This document shows, piece after piece, positions 7,458 to 17,600 of a DNA stretch of 35,539 bases (positions within the stretch are counted from its first letter, which is position 1; every line of letters starts with the position of its first letter). The stretch is from Bacteroidaceae bacterium (lineage in GTDB: Bacteria; Bacteroidota; Bacteroidia; Bacteroidales; Bacteroidaceae), in the NCBI GenBank assembly GCA_024398515.1, contig JAKSIZ010000026.1, positions 1-35,539 on the forward strand. Direction: 5' to 3'. The notes below the pieces were generated by a model. The model saw nothing but the letters and a program-made list of their open reading frames with translations. It was not told the origin of the DNA and ran no database searches. A program made the translations under genes and the position numbers.

Positions 7458-10400
7458 TTATTTGACACGTAATCCTTCCACGTTGTAACGCTTGCTGTTG
7501 AGAATTATGTAGATGTGATTATGGTCGAGTATCTTGTAGCATTCGCCGTTACCAAGCAGATTGATAGTGTGAGGTTTTTTTAGTGTGCCACTTACGAGGT
7601 TGGTGACAAACTGGACATTGCTATTTGAACTACCTATAATGTCATCGCCACGAGTGAGAAGGAAATTGACTTTTGCCTTCTCAGGAGCACTAACGGTAAG
7701 GAAGAAGCGGCCTTCTTCATCGGCAATGGCACGTCCTACAACTTCGCCATTAGAAAGAGCTGTAAGGATATCACCTGACTGACTCTTGAGGTCGGCACTA
7801 CCATCAGTCACAGCGATGAGCGACATATTTGTTTCATAGTGAAGAGGAACGAAACATTCTGTGGCATTATCACCGACTGGTGAAGCGGCACTACGTGTTG
7901 TGCGGTTCACTCCATACTGGGTGTCGTGGAATGTAAGTTTACAAGGCTCTTCTGCAGTACGTCTGAGAAGATAACCTACACCAGGCTGCATCATCTTAAG
8001 AGAACCTATCCACTGTTTTCTGCTTTCATCGAACACGGCAAACTGTTGATAGCTTTTCACTACATCACCATCACGAGCATAGTCAAAGTAATCAGCCAAG
8101 GCAACATCGAGAGGTTGGGCATAGTTCAACAAATATGGAAGTTGAGTCCAACCGTGAGTGAGAGATATCGTGCGCTGTTCATCGGTGTCGAGGTCATAGC
8201 CGTCAATGCTAAGTGTAGCGTCGTGCTTCAGGTTGATCATATATATATTATGGTAATCAATCGTGGTGAGTGAACCTTTCCATTCAGATGTGCCTTCAAG
8301 GAAAGTAGAGAACTTTGCAGAGCCATAATAAGTCTTTATGATGTCGTCTTGCGAGAAATAGTGCTTATCTACGAAGAGATTATTGAGTGTTGATGGCGTC
8401 TTGTAGCAGAAACTAATCCAGTTCCACCCACTCTGCGCATCAATGTTCTGCACCTTGTGAGTAGTGGTATTGAGTATGACAGGACGAGAAGCAGAACCAT
8501 AGAGAGAGTCTGGCTTAAACACTATCGGAGTCTCTGGCTCAAGAATATACACGACATTTGAGTTAGCCTTCCAAAGGCGGAAGGTAACGTTTTCGCCTAT
8601 GAGTCCTCCCTTGCCACGAACCGAAATCATCAGGTTGGCACTGGTACCGACCTCTGATGAGATGTGAGCCGTTCCGGCACAGATATCACCGATGAAAGCA
8701 CCAACGATGTCTCCTTCGTCATCATCGATATAGCTACCACGTACGCCACCTATCACGTTGGCGAGCTTGACTTGCCCAATGACACTCATACTTTGCGACA
8801 AAGAACGATCCGGAGACCAATCAGGTTCGTTGCAGATGCACTTTACATTGAGGTCAATACTCTCCGTGAGGCCTTCGTCGGTAACAAGGCTGATGGTAGC
8901 GAGGTGCTCACCGAGTGTAAGTGTACCGTTCTCGTTGACAACGAAAGGTACAGCCTTGGTGGCAGCAGGAGTGATATAACCCTCAGTCTCGTCGCATGAA
9001 AGCCATGATGGAAGGTCGGCAATACGGTAGTTTGTTGTCTTGCCTGATACGTTGGTGATGTCAAGGTTGAAACTTTGTTGTTCATCGTTGTAGGTCACAA
9101 CATTATAGTAAGGCTGCAACCAATATACAGGACTACGATCCACATAGACAGTGAACGATACAGGGTTAACGAGTTTGTTGCCAGCCATATCCTCAACATC
9201 GCGAAGAGTGATGAATATGTTCTGCTTATTTATTTCTCGGTCAGCCATGTTGAGGTTTACTACAAGTTCATTGTCCTTGCTTGTCCAGTTGAAATTGAGT
9301 TTTGAGAGTTTGTCGTTCTCTCTCACTGGTCCTGCTCCAGCTACCATGAGTTTCTGCACATCTTCATCGGCACTGCGCACAAGTCGAACCTTGGTGTTGA
9401 GGTCTTCGCCTGTAAGGGCATCGGTATATATCTTTGTGTTGTAAGGGCTGTAAACCGTCTCATAGATGCTGTTGTCGTTGAGAGCATTTCGCTGGAACGA
9501 GAGGTTACACATCAATCCCATGGCGTGAGGGTTAGGCGTCTGGTTAGCCGTGAGTTTGAAGTATGTTTCTGAGAGAGCTGTCTCCCAAAGCGTGATTTCG
9601 TCCATCAATCCGGCAAAAGGCCACCGTTCGCCCTCGACGGTCTGAGGTTCGTCGCCATCACCATCTATCGTCCTGAACGAGTGAGCAGCACCCAAGAACA
9701 AGTTGTTACCGTCAATGCCAGCGAAAGCCGTGGCGTCGCACTTGCCTACGAGGTCATTGTCAACATAGAGTCGTGCCTCGCCCAAGCCGTGGTTCACAAT
9801 CAGTCCTATGCGATGCCAGTTGTCGTCGAGATAATTACCGCCACTTTGCAATGTCCTGCCATTCTGACGTACCATTACCGCTCCCTTGTTCAAACCAATA
9901 AAGAGGTGTCCCTCGGCAGCAACTTCATCTGTGGTGCCTGCTCCAGCGGCAAAGAGAGTAGCGATGTCGCCCACCTGTTCTGCCTGAGCTTTGAACCATA
10001 GGCTAAGAGTATAGTCCTGCATGCTGTTGCGTGTCCATGGCGTAGGTTCAAGTCGTATGCCATCATTGTTGGTGATTGGCAGCTGAAGCGAAAGTCCCTC
10101 AGGACGTGTCCAAGAGGCTGTTGTATGTGTGAGGTCAGCACCGTGGGCCTTATCTGCGACTATGTCACCTTGCCCATCATTCATCGGATAGTAAGCCAAC
10201 AGACCATCTTCATGACCAGTGAGTCGCACTTGGTTGTAGTTTGCTATCTCATCAGCTTCGAGGGCACGATTCCACAGACGAGCTTCAAGCATGTTGCCCT
10301 TGAAGGCAGTACCGTCAGTCAAGGCAATGCCGAATCCCAAAGGACCATGTACTGAGAAGTCCTTAAGAGCCAGTGTAGCGTCAGTGGCGGTCATGTCGGC

Positions 10401-13400
10401 TGAGCCTACGTAGAAGTGAACTTGTCCTGAAGGACTATAAGTCACAGCCACGCGAGTCCAATCTATAAAGTTGCCTACAGACTTGGAATAAGTTGTTGTG
10501 CTCAACACGCTGTCACCTGAGAGGCAGATGGTTGAAAGGGCTAAACGGTCGTTCTCCTTTCCGAAAATCATTTGCGACTCTCCTGTCTCGTCGGTCAGGC
10601 AAAAATAATTCTTGAAGCTGTTATCCGTTGATGTTTCTGCCGGGCGCACCATCATGTCGATGGTGAATCCGTTCTCACCCACGGAACGTGATACTTGCGA
10701 GACAGCCTGCGTCTGGTTCGACCCATCGAAATATAGTGAAGTTGAACGAGTGATACCGTCCTGATTAGTGTAACCCACAATTTCGAAGTTGTTGTCCTCG
10801 TCAAGGTAGTTGCCGGCTATAGGCTCACTGAATGGTATGCTGATATAGTCGTTGAACCTTAGCACTCCATCTTGCATGAGAGGCACACCGAGGAGTTCCG
10901 GGCATCGTGTATCCTTCAATCCAGTGAGCACCTCAGAAGAATTGGTAATGAAGGCAGTACCATGACGTGTGAATGTCACGGCACGCAGGTCGTAGCGTTG
11001 CTCCATCGGATCACGTTCACCATAGAAGTGAATGCCAGGGATAATGCCACTGCTAAACATCTCTTTGTTGCCTGAAGCCTGAAGATAGCGCAGGGTATCA
11101 GTCGCAGGATAATACGAGCACTGGTTCACCCAATTGTCATCACTCTCTGATGAAAGCTTATACTGGAACTCAATATGGTCAAAGTTGGCGTCGGAAGTGT
11201 CAAATCCATCGATTTCCACAGGCAGGTAATAGCCCACAGAGTCGCGTGGCGACAGGGTGTTCATCACCCAGTTTTGTGATATGCGACTGAGGTGAACTGG
11301 CGAAGATGTCGGCATGAAGTGCACTGAGAAGGTGGCTTCCGAATAGTTGCGCTTGTCGCATTCCGATGAGAGAGTCAAGCGGATATTGTCAAAGTCGAAT
11401 CCATTGCCACGCTCAACCTTCAAAGTCTTGTGAACAATTCTACCGTCGTTCGGAAGTTCGAAGTCTATGCCGCTGCCTAAAGGCTCACCGTCAATAGTAA
11501 GGATTGCACCCTTATCGTTGGTCTCATTGTCAATCTTAAGTTGATATTCACTTGGGAAAATGTTGATAGTTCCAACAGGTATTTGTGACGATACGCTGAG
11601 CGAGAGGTCGAAATATGCGCATCCGTCCTGTGGCACGTTGTTAGCTTCATGCCTATCTATGTCGAGATGAATCTCCTCAAGGTTCATGGTGCCATTTGAG
11701 ATTGTGCTGCCAGGTTGAACAAACCGTGTTACTACAGGACCTTCGTATGGACAGCGAGTAGCACCAGCCATAAGGGTATATACGAAGTCGCCAGTTTGTA
11801 TTCCGGTGTTGTATGCATCCGCGTATTCAAAGTCAGCAGCCACTTGCAGATAATTGTATGCCATCTGATTAAAACCATTTGTATGTTCGGTCATGCGATG
11901 TACGGCAATGCTCAGATTTCCCATGCTTGTATCTTCCAAATGGTATCCTACGGTCTTCTTCCATCCATCGGTCTTGCCATTGGTTTCTTTTTGGTTAATG
12001 TCGAAGACAGGATCCACCGAGAACGAAATAGCATAGTTGATGCCCTTTATGTCCTCTGTCGTGGCAGGCTTAGTCTGGGTATCGTCGCCTTGATATGACT
12101 TTACGAGGTTCTTGAAGTTTTCTGCAGCACTGGTGAAAATCTTGTTTCCACTCCCGTTGTTCGCAAAGTGACTCATGCCCATGTCCCATAGCTGACCGAT
12201 GCCAGCTCCTACAATGCCGTCAAGCACTGCGAGAGCGCCATGCTTCACGCTGCCTTCCATAGAATTCTCTTCGTCCTTGTCCTTGTTGTAGAGTGATATG
12301 TTGGTGGTCTCGGTATGATCCAGCGTTATGCCGCCCGAGATGTTTTCCGTTGAGTATGGTGTCATACGACTTGTTGCAAACTGTGTAGCCTCTTCGTTGA
12401 CGAGCACTTCCATCCACTGCACTATATAATCGTTGCATGCCTTTACTTCGTCGCGTTGGAACATTTCCTCTGACCATGTCGATGGGTATATCACTTCGTA
12501 ATATCCCTCAATGCCGAAGTTAGCGTCGTCAGGCTCAACAAGGCTGTGATAGATAGCCCTGTTCGATGCATTAGCCATTCTCTGGAGTTCGTCTCTGTCG
12601 CCAGTTACCAAAAGGGAACTTCGCTGTATTAAATATGACGGGATCAATTGCTCTACTATATATTTGCGGGTATATGCAAAATTCCCGTTAAGAGCTGTAC
12701 CGTATGCCATCTGTTCGCCAACGACAAGATATATGCTGTCGCCCTTTTCATCAATGCCGCTACTGACTATGCGAACCTTCCCTGCCTGTATTGCTCCACG
12801 CACACTGCGATATGTCGCCTTGTCAATCACGCACATCGACTCGTTGTGCATGGCATATACGGCAGGTTCGGAACCAATGAATATCGTGGCATCGTCGCCC
12901 ACCATGTCGTATTCGTCGCTCGTCTGAATGCGATTGGTCGTCTCAAACGAGTATGTATATTTCTGCCAACTTTGCTGGGCTTGTGTATATGCTGGAATAG
13001 GAATCTCCTTCATGTTTGTAGTCTGCATTATCAGTCCTGTCATAGGACCAGGCGCAGCTTCTACCGTTCCTACCAATGAAGACGAATTAACCCCCAGTTG
13101 AATCTTGATGTTGGCACCGACCTGGAAGTTGTAGTGCATCTGGTATTCCGTCTCGTAGGTTGTGCCACTCTCGATAAAGGCATAGCTCTTTGCTCCAGGT
13201 GGATCGCGCAGCACGTCGTTTACCACAATCTGCGAGGATAGTTGCTTTACGTCAGGGTTGCCCACCACTGAACTTGCCTTTTGTCGTGAACCAGTGACAT
13301 AACCCTTGAGCGGTGTTGCCATGATGTATTCGCCATTCGAGAGCACCGACACGTCAGCCGTACGAAGGGCGTCTTTGCCTGTCATCGAGAACGAGGCGTT

Positions 13401-16400
13401 GGCGGCTTGCAGGGTGAATATGCCCATACCATTATCGTTGAGGATGCCTTCAATCACGTCCGAGGCATCGTTCAATCCGTTGTAGATCCTTACTGGGCAG
13501 TTGGCGAGCATCACCACGTCGGGCATCAGCGTCTTGTCGTTGTTATAGTAGAAGTCTTCATGAGCACTTATGCGAATCGAATATGACGTACCACTCTTGA
13601 ACACAGGATATCCAAAGGCATACTGCCAACGTCCATCCTTGTCCTTCCATGTCGTCTCTATCGATGTCCCTTCCATTGCAAGGTCGTAGTGCATCATCTG
13701 TCGTTCGCCGAGGTAGTCCAGCTGCATACCGTAAAGCATCTGGTTGTAGGTTACCGAAATGCCACCGTGATAGGTATGTACGTATGTGGCATCGCTGGTC
13801 TCGTCGCACAGCTTGAGCGTAGGGATTCCAGTACCGGCAGCGAGGAGCGTAGAGTACCCCTTGGCTGTCATCTGCGTTATCTTGTAGTTTGCTGGGATTA
13901 GGTCAAGTTCAAACTCTCCAGTCTTCGGGTCAGGCTGCACACTGATACGCTTCTGACCATAGTGAACGAAAGTCTTCTGTCCATCGTTGGCGTGGGCAAA
14001 TGTCAGTGTATCCTCCGTATATGATCGGTCGTTCTCGTCATAGACAAAGTGCGAGATGTTGTCGTCCTCCAACTCAAGTACGAACTGCAGGTCATCGCCA
14101 ATGTTATTCTTGGAAAGTCCTTGCCCGAGTGGTAAGGCAGCCTGGATGTTGCCTCCTGCAACGCGCCCCATGAGGTGGACTTTGGTAGTGTCCCAGATGC
14201 GTACGCCATCCAGGTTCTTGCTGAGGGTGAATGTCTTGCTGCCGTCAATCATTACGAAACCGTCGTTGATAAATGTATGCCCCTGACGCACTGCCTGAAG
14301 TGTCAGCTGACTGTTCAGCGGAACCGTTATGGTGAAATTGCCGAGGTTATCGGTCTTCACGGCGTTGCCACTTTCTGTAAGCACTTCAAAGCCGTTGACC
14401 TTGAACGATGCTCCAACAACCGGAACGGTGCTTTTCGCATAAAGCAAACGACCGCTGATTCGTGCAATGGAACTACAAACGAAGTTCGGTATCTCTGGCT
14501 CTGGCACTGCAGAACTGACATATACATTGAAATATGATTGGTCTAACTTCCCATTGGTAAGTTGTGGCGTCACTATATATTTGGTTTCGCTATTCACGTT
14601 GTATGCCACATTATCCACGTTGTAGTAACCTCTCTCGTCGGTGACTGCGTACAATGTGCTTCCGCCATTTTCAGGTTTTATCATCACCGAGATATCAGGC
14701 ATTGCCGTTCCGTCTGCCAAGAGGATGCGACCTGCAATGCGACCATATTGCGACCGCCAGCCCTTTGCCGTTGTGCTCATTGCCTGCTGGTTGCCGTTAC
14801 AGTTAAGGTGTCCTACAACCTGGTAGGTATATTGATGTCCTGGAACGAGGAGGGCTCTGCCTTCGCGAATGGAATCTACATAGTATGTCTCCCTGATTTG
14901 GGTGGCAATGGTCTTGCCGTCGCATATCACGTCGAAATAGTCAGTGCCTGGGCTTGACGTTTCCCACTCTAATACTACCTGCTTAAGGTATTTGCCCTGC
15001 GAAGCCTTGAGGGAAGTGATCTGAGGTATCTCGGTGAAGTAGAACGAACTCTGACCGTCCCCTGACTTCAGTAGTTCTATGCTGTAGCTATAATTAGCGT
15101 CGTCCTTCAATCGTGGAACCGCACACATCGACGTATCTACCTTTATGCTATAGGTATATTCCGTACATGCTGCAGGGAGCTTTTCCGTGAAATGATAGTT
15201 CTCCATGGTCTCCCTTTCAAGCGTCACCTCTATCTCGTTTCCGAGGCTTATGTTGCTGCCCATCACCATGATCGACACATAGTTGGAATTGCCCGTAGCA
15301 ATAAGTGTGCGACTATCGTACAATTCAAGACCATTTAATGCCAACGCATCTCTTGATAAATCGGTGAAGAAAACCACCTTCTTTATCACGTAGTCAGCAG
15401 TGATATCACCGATATTCAGCCTCTGGCTTATTATCTGACCGGTTATTGGATGTTTGGACGTCGTGTAGTGAACGAGGGCAGGATGGTCGGTGTTAGCAAT
15501 AGTCGCTCTTATTACTTCCGTATTGATTTTATATGACCCCATCAGACTGTCGGTCGATACTCTCACCTTGCTTTCAAAGCCCTGCTCATCCTTGCGAATG
15601 ATTGTCACGTTCATGTTCTTCTCCCTTACAGCCTTGTCGCTGTTGTCCAATACGATGCTTATATCCACACCCTTGCCGTCAGCCGTCGCACTGATGCTTG
15701 TGCCCTCCTTGCTGAGTGCTGCTAAATGCAGGTCGTTGGCTATCGATGCCGATGCTGCATACCGATGGTTCCATCCCCACAACGATGCCGTGCTGCGGCG
15801 AACGCGGTAATATATACTGTCGCCCATGCTGCCGTCCAAGGTGTTATATGGGTTCTCATCCACAAACGAGTAGTTCTGAATCATATCCTCCGCCTCAGTC
15901 TCCTGACTGTCGGAGTTCTTATACGATGTCATCGTTGGCTTCATGCTTACCGTACCTATCGACTGTGCATCGCTGAAATCCGACTTATGCGCCCTTTCTA
16001 TCGTGAACACGTCCTGCTGAATGGCATCCTCATACTGCGAATAATGCATTGTCCATGCGATGCGATTGCTCTTACTTGTCCTCTCGATCATCTTCTTCTC
16101 CCCGTCAGGTAAGACTAACTCTACCGTGTCCTTCTCATGCCTTACGTACATATCGTGGATAGCATGGTAGGCAGGCACAGTCACTGTGTTCGACGTAACA
16201 GGCACGTAATAGCCGTTGCGGTTATAGTCTATCGAGAACACCGCATTCAACGCATACGAATAGTCCTCCATCGCAACGGCAAACGTACCGCCCTGCAGCG
16301 GCGCAATTATCGAGTCGCCTGTCGATGTCTTTATATACTGCAACGCTGTCGTCGATGAATATGGCACCATAGCCATTGCCTTATCGTTGGTATCCGACAC

Positions 16401-17084
16401 TTGCCCTCCGCTCATCACTGGTTCGTAAAGCTCTGGAGTCTCAGGCATCTGCCCAAGGTCGAATGTGCCTAAATTGTAATTATGCTCATATCCCCAGTTG
16501 CATCTCTGGTCGGCTACGTAGCACGAGGCTGTCCACGACTTATCCATGTAATCCGTCGGAGCATACCAGTCAAACTCTAAGAAGACGCGATATCGGTCGG
16601 CAGCCGTCTCGCGCTGCACCGTAATGGCAAAGTTCTTGTTCCTGTCCTTCTGATCTACCGTCAGCGCATTGCCGTTCGTCATGTTCGTCACGCTGATCGC
16701 ACCGTCGCCGGTAAGTCGCAGCGTGAGTTGCCCTAATCCTGCTTCGCGGTTGTCGTCGTCGTCGTTATAGTCGCGCTGACTACTGTCAACCACCCACCAT
16801 TTCAGGAGCGACACCTTGCCCTTCACCTTGTTTGCGAGCGACAGTTCCGAGCAACTTCCATCATAGTATCCAGCCCAGTGGTTATAGCCGCCACACGAGA
16901 ACGCCAGTAGCTTGAAGTGAAGTATGCCAGGGCCCTTGCTGTAGCATTGGAAGTTGTACGACCTCTCAAACTCCTCATTGTCGGCATACGCACCGACGCT
17001 GATCATCATCATTAAACAAACAAGCATCGCCGAGCGGACAGCAGTCCTACTCCGATGCAGAACGTGGTGAATTGACATTTTCAT
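7458..17084 (-). CDS. Giant secreted multidomain protein with two LamG domains
   Basis: A 3208-residue exported protein filling more than a quarter of the window in one uninterrupted frame. The signal peptide ends near AYA-D (residue 35). In order: beta-rich N-terminal region; carboxypeptidase-regulatory-like modules near 778-830 (GRIAGRILLADGTAMPDISV) and 871-940 (ARISGRLLYAKSTVPVVGA), possibly a third near 970; a long unassigned region; two LamG/concanavalin-like domains near 2114-2300 and 2328-2515, each with an EARLWNRALEADEI- or DEITLWETALSE-type ending; a BACON-like sandwich near 2635-2750; and two related repeats of about 80 residues near 2883-3053 (GWNWISF...WKGSL and GWTQLPY...WIGSL). 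The extreme C-terminus ends RYNVEGLRVK, a short beta motif seen on Prevotella surface proteins, not a clear T9SS domain. No catalytic domain is recognised; a surface adhesin or glycan-binding scaffold is the best guess. Confidence 0.85.
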   Translation of the reverse strand: MKMSIHHVLHRSRTAVRSAMLVCLMMMISVGAYADNEEFERSYNFQCYSKGPGILHFKLLAFSCGGYNHWAGYYDGSCSELSLANKVKGKVSLLKWWVVDSSQRDYNDDDDNREAGLGQLTLRLTGDGAISVTNMTNGNALTVDQKDRNKNFAITVQRETAADRYRVFLEFDWYAPTDYMDKSWTASCYVADQRCNWGYEHNYNLGTFDLGQMPETPELYEPVMSGGQVSDTNDKAMAMVPYSSTTALQYIKTSTGDSIIAPLQGGTFAVAMEDYSYALNAVFSIDYNRNGYYVPVTSNTVTVPAYHAIHDMYVRHEKDTVELVLPDGEKKMIERTSKSNRIAWTMHYSQYEDAIQQDVFTIERAHKSDFSDAQSIGTVSMKPTMTSYKNSDSQETEAEDMIQNYSFVDENPYNTLDGSMGDSIYYRVRRSTASLWGWNHRYAASASIANDLHLAALSKEGTSISATADGKGVDISIVLDNSDKAVREKNMNVTIIRKDEQGFESKVRVSTDSLMGSYKINTEVIRATIANTDHPALVHYTTSKHPITGQIISQRLNIGDITADYVIKKVVFFTDLSRDALALNGLELYDSRTLIATGNSNYVSIMVMGSNISLGNEIEVTLERETMENYHFTEKLPAACTEYTYSIKVDTSMCAVPRLKDDANYSYSIELLKSGDGQSSFYFTEIPQITSLKASQGKYLKQVVLEWETSSPGTDYFDVICDGKTIATQIRETYYVDSIREGRALLVPGHQYTYQVVGHLNCNGNQQAMSTTAKGWRSQYGRIAGRILLADGTAMPDISVMIKPENGGSTLYAVTDERGYYNVDNVAYNVNSETKYIVTPQLTNGKLDQSYFNVYVSSAVPEPEIPNFVCSSIARISGRLLYAKSTVPVVGASFKVNGFEVLTESGNAVKTDNLGNFTITVPLNSQLTLQAVRQGHTFINDGFVMIDGSKTFTLSKNLDGVRIWDTTKVHLMGRVAGGNIQAALPLGQGLSKNNIGDDLQFVLELEDDNISHFVYDENDRSYTEDTLTFAHANDGQKTFVHYGQKRISVQPDPKTGEFELDLIPANYKITQMTAKGYSTLLAAGTGIPTLKLCDETSDATYVHTYHGGISVTYNQMLYGMQLDYLGERQMMHYDLAMEGTSIETTWKDKDGRWQYAFGYPVFKSGTSYSIRISAHEDFYYNNDKTLMPDVVMLANCPVRIYNGLNDASDVIEGILNDNGMGIFTLQAANASFSMTGKDALRTADVSVLSNGEYIMATPLKGYVTGSRQKASSVVGNPDVKQLSSQIVVNDVLRDPPGAKSYAFIESGTTYETEYQMHYNFQVGANIKIQLGVNSSSLVGTVEAAPGPMTGLIMQTTNMKEIPIPAYTQAQQSWQKYTYSFETTNRIQTSDEYDMVGDDATIFIGSEPAVYAMHNESMCVIDKATYRSVRGAIQAGKVRIVSSGIDEKGDSIYLVVGEQMAYGTALNGNFAYTRKYIVEQLIPSYLIQRSSLLVTGDRDELQRMANASNRAIYHSLVEPDDANFGIEGYYEVIYPSTWSEEMFQRDEVKACNDYIVQWMEVLVNEEATQFATSRMTPYSTENISGGITLDHTETTNISLYNKDKDEENSMEGSVKHGALAVLDGIVGAGIGQLWDMGMSHFANNGSGNKIFTSAAENFKNLVKSYQGDDTQTKPATTEDIKGINYAISFSVDPVFDINQKETNGKTDGWKKTVGYHLEDTSMGNLSIAVHRMTEHTNGFNQMAYNYLQVAADFEYADAYNTGIQTGDFVYTLMAGATRCPYEGPVVTRFVQPGSTISNGTMNLEEIHLDIDRHEANNVPQDGCAYFDLSLSVSSQIPVGTINIFPSEYQLKIDNETNDKGAILTIDGEPLGSGIDFELPNDGRIVHKTLKVERGNGFDFDNIRLTLSSECDKRNYSEATFSVHFMPTSSPVHLSRISQNWVMNTLSPRDSVGYYLPVEIDGFDTSDANFDHIEFQYKLSSESDDNWVNQCSYYPATDTLRYLQASGNKEMFSSGIIPGIHFYGERDPMEQRYDLRAVTFTRHGTAFITNSSEVLTGLKDTRCPELLGVPLMQDGVLRFNDYISIPFSEPIAGNYLDEDNNFEIVGYTNQDGITRSTSLYFDGSNQTQAVSQVSRSVGENGFTIDMMVRPAETSTDNSFKNYFCLTDETGESQMIFGKENDRLALSTICLSGDSVLSTTTYSKSVGNFIDWTRVAVTYSPSGQVHFYVGSADMTATDATLALKDFSVHGPLGFGIALTDGTAFKGNMLEARLWNRALEADEIANYNQVRLTGHEDGLLAYYPMNDGQGDIVADKAHGADLTHTTASWTRPEGLSLQLPITNNDGIRLEPTPWTRNSMQDYTLSLWFKAQAEQVGDIATLFAAGAGTTDEVAAEGHLFIGLNKGAVMVRQNGRTLQSGGNYLDDNWHRIGLIVNHGLGEARLYVDNDLVGKCDATAFAGIDGNNLFLGAAHSFRTIDGDGDEPQTVEGERWPFAGLMDEITLWETALSETYFKLTANQTPNPHAMGLMCNLSFQRNALNDNSIYETVYSPYNTKIYTDALTGEDLNTKVRLVRSADEDVQKLMVAGAGPVRENDKLSKLNFNWTSKDNELVVNLNMADREINKQNIFITLRDVEDMAGNKLVNPVSFTVYVDRSPVYWLQPYYNVVTYNDEQQSFNLDITNVSGKTTNYRIADLPSWLSCDETEGYITPAATKAVPFVVNENGTLTLGEHLATISLVTDEGLTESIDLNVKCICNEPDWSPDRSLSQSMSVIGQVKLANVIGGVRGSYIDDDEGDIVGAFIGDICAGTAHISSEVGTSANLMISVRGKGGLIGENVTFRLWKANSNVVYILEPETPIVFKPDSLYGSASRPVILNTTTHKVQNIDAQSGWNWISFCYKTPSTLNNLFVDKHYFSQDDIIKTYYGSAKFSTFLEGTSEWKGSLTTIDYHNIYMINLKHDATLSIDGYDLDTDEQRTISLTHGWTQLPYLLNYAQPLDVALADYFDYARDGDVVKSYQQFAVFDESRKQWIGSLKMMQPGVGYLLRRTAEEPCKLTFHDTQYGVNRTTRSAASPVGDNATECFVPLHYETNMSLIAVTDGSADLKSQSGDILTALSNGEVVGRAIADEEGRFFLTVSAPEKAKVNFLLTRGDDIIGSSNSNVQFVTNLVSGTLKKPHTINLLGNGECYKILDHNHIYIILNSKRYNVEGLRVK

Positions 17085-17136
17085 ATCTTTATTTATTTTG
17101 GTTGGTTTTTTTCGTGTAGATATATAAAATTCGTTG

Positions 17137-17144
17137 CAAAGATA
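17137..17144 (-). promoter_or_regulatory. Probable -7 box for the giant gene
   Basis: Read on the minus strand this is TATCTTTG, a match to the TAnnTTTG -7 consensus, about 52 bp before the giant gene's ATG. The upstream -33 position has only a T-rich stretch with no clean TTTG, so support rests on the -7 box and its position. Confidence 0.5.
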
Positions 17145-17352
17145 GCAAAAAATTATGTAAAACGACCAGGTTGTTTAGAATAATTTTAAATTATTAAGGT
17201 TCACTGGAAAAATGCTGTGGATTATGTCTGCTCACATTCTGTTTTTTGCAAAAAACCAATTAGCACTCCCCTTAAAGACGATAAAAAACACGAATACAAA
17301 GCCCTCATAGTGTCTTTCAGATACTGACGTGTGATGGTCTGCCCGACTGCCT

Positions 17353-17410
17353 GAAAACAAGTTTTCTTTCAGCCATGCACCCCATCGCACTATATGTGCT
17401 TCACACATAT
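17353..17410. repeat. Two short-loop hairpins about 41 bp apart
   Basis: GAAAAC-AA-GTTTTC (17353-17366) and ATATGTG-CTTCA-CACATAT (17392-17410) are perfect short-loop inverted repeats with centres near 17359.5 and 17401. A further perfect palindrome, GTTTTTTGCAAAAAAC, is at 17241-17256. The style and the step of about 41 bp resemble the hairpin ladder at 1652-1860. No coding frame explains them. Confidence 0.5.
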
Positions 17411-17461
17411 TTGAGAGCTTTTTATGAATGGTTTACAAATAATAACGAAGCGGCAACCATC

Positions 17462-17593
17462 ATTTCTTTTAGTCGCCATCCTGGCTTTGTAAAAGCGGCA
17501 AGCCGATTTCTTTTAGTCGCCATCCTGGCTTTGTAAAAGCGGCAAGCCGATTTCTTTTAGTCGCCATCCTGGCTTTGTAAAAGCGGCAAGCCG
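17462..17593. repeat. Three perfect 44-bp tandem repeats
   Basis: Units at 17462-17505, 17506-17549 and 17550-17593 appear identical. Each starts ATTTCTTTTAGTC. Each contains a nested hairpin, CTTTTA...TAAAAG outside GCCA-TCC-TGGC, followed by the palindrome CGGC-AA-GCCG. A degenerate tail of a further unit (AAGCGGCAACC) lies just to the left near 17449, and ATTTGTAA just after the array resembles the start of another. Each frame meets stops and 44 is not a multiple of 3, so it is non-coding. It lies between the giant gene and tmRNA. There are no spacers, so it is not a CRISPR. Confidence 0.95.
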
Positions 17594-17600
17594 ATTTGTA

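Noticed and set aside
7458-7520. Type IX secretion C-terminal domain on the giant protein
   Set aside because: The RYNVEGLRVK ending is suggestive but too short, and the usual conserved CTD motifs are not seen.
12648-13079. Plus-strand ORFs opposite the giant gene
   Set aside because: Many such frames lie inside the 9.6-kb gene; none has a recognisable domain, promoter or start context.
17462-17593. CRISPR array
   Set aside because: The 44-bp units abut with no unique spacers and there are no cas genes in the window.
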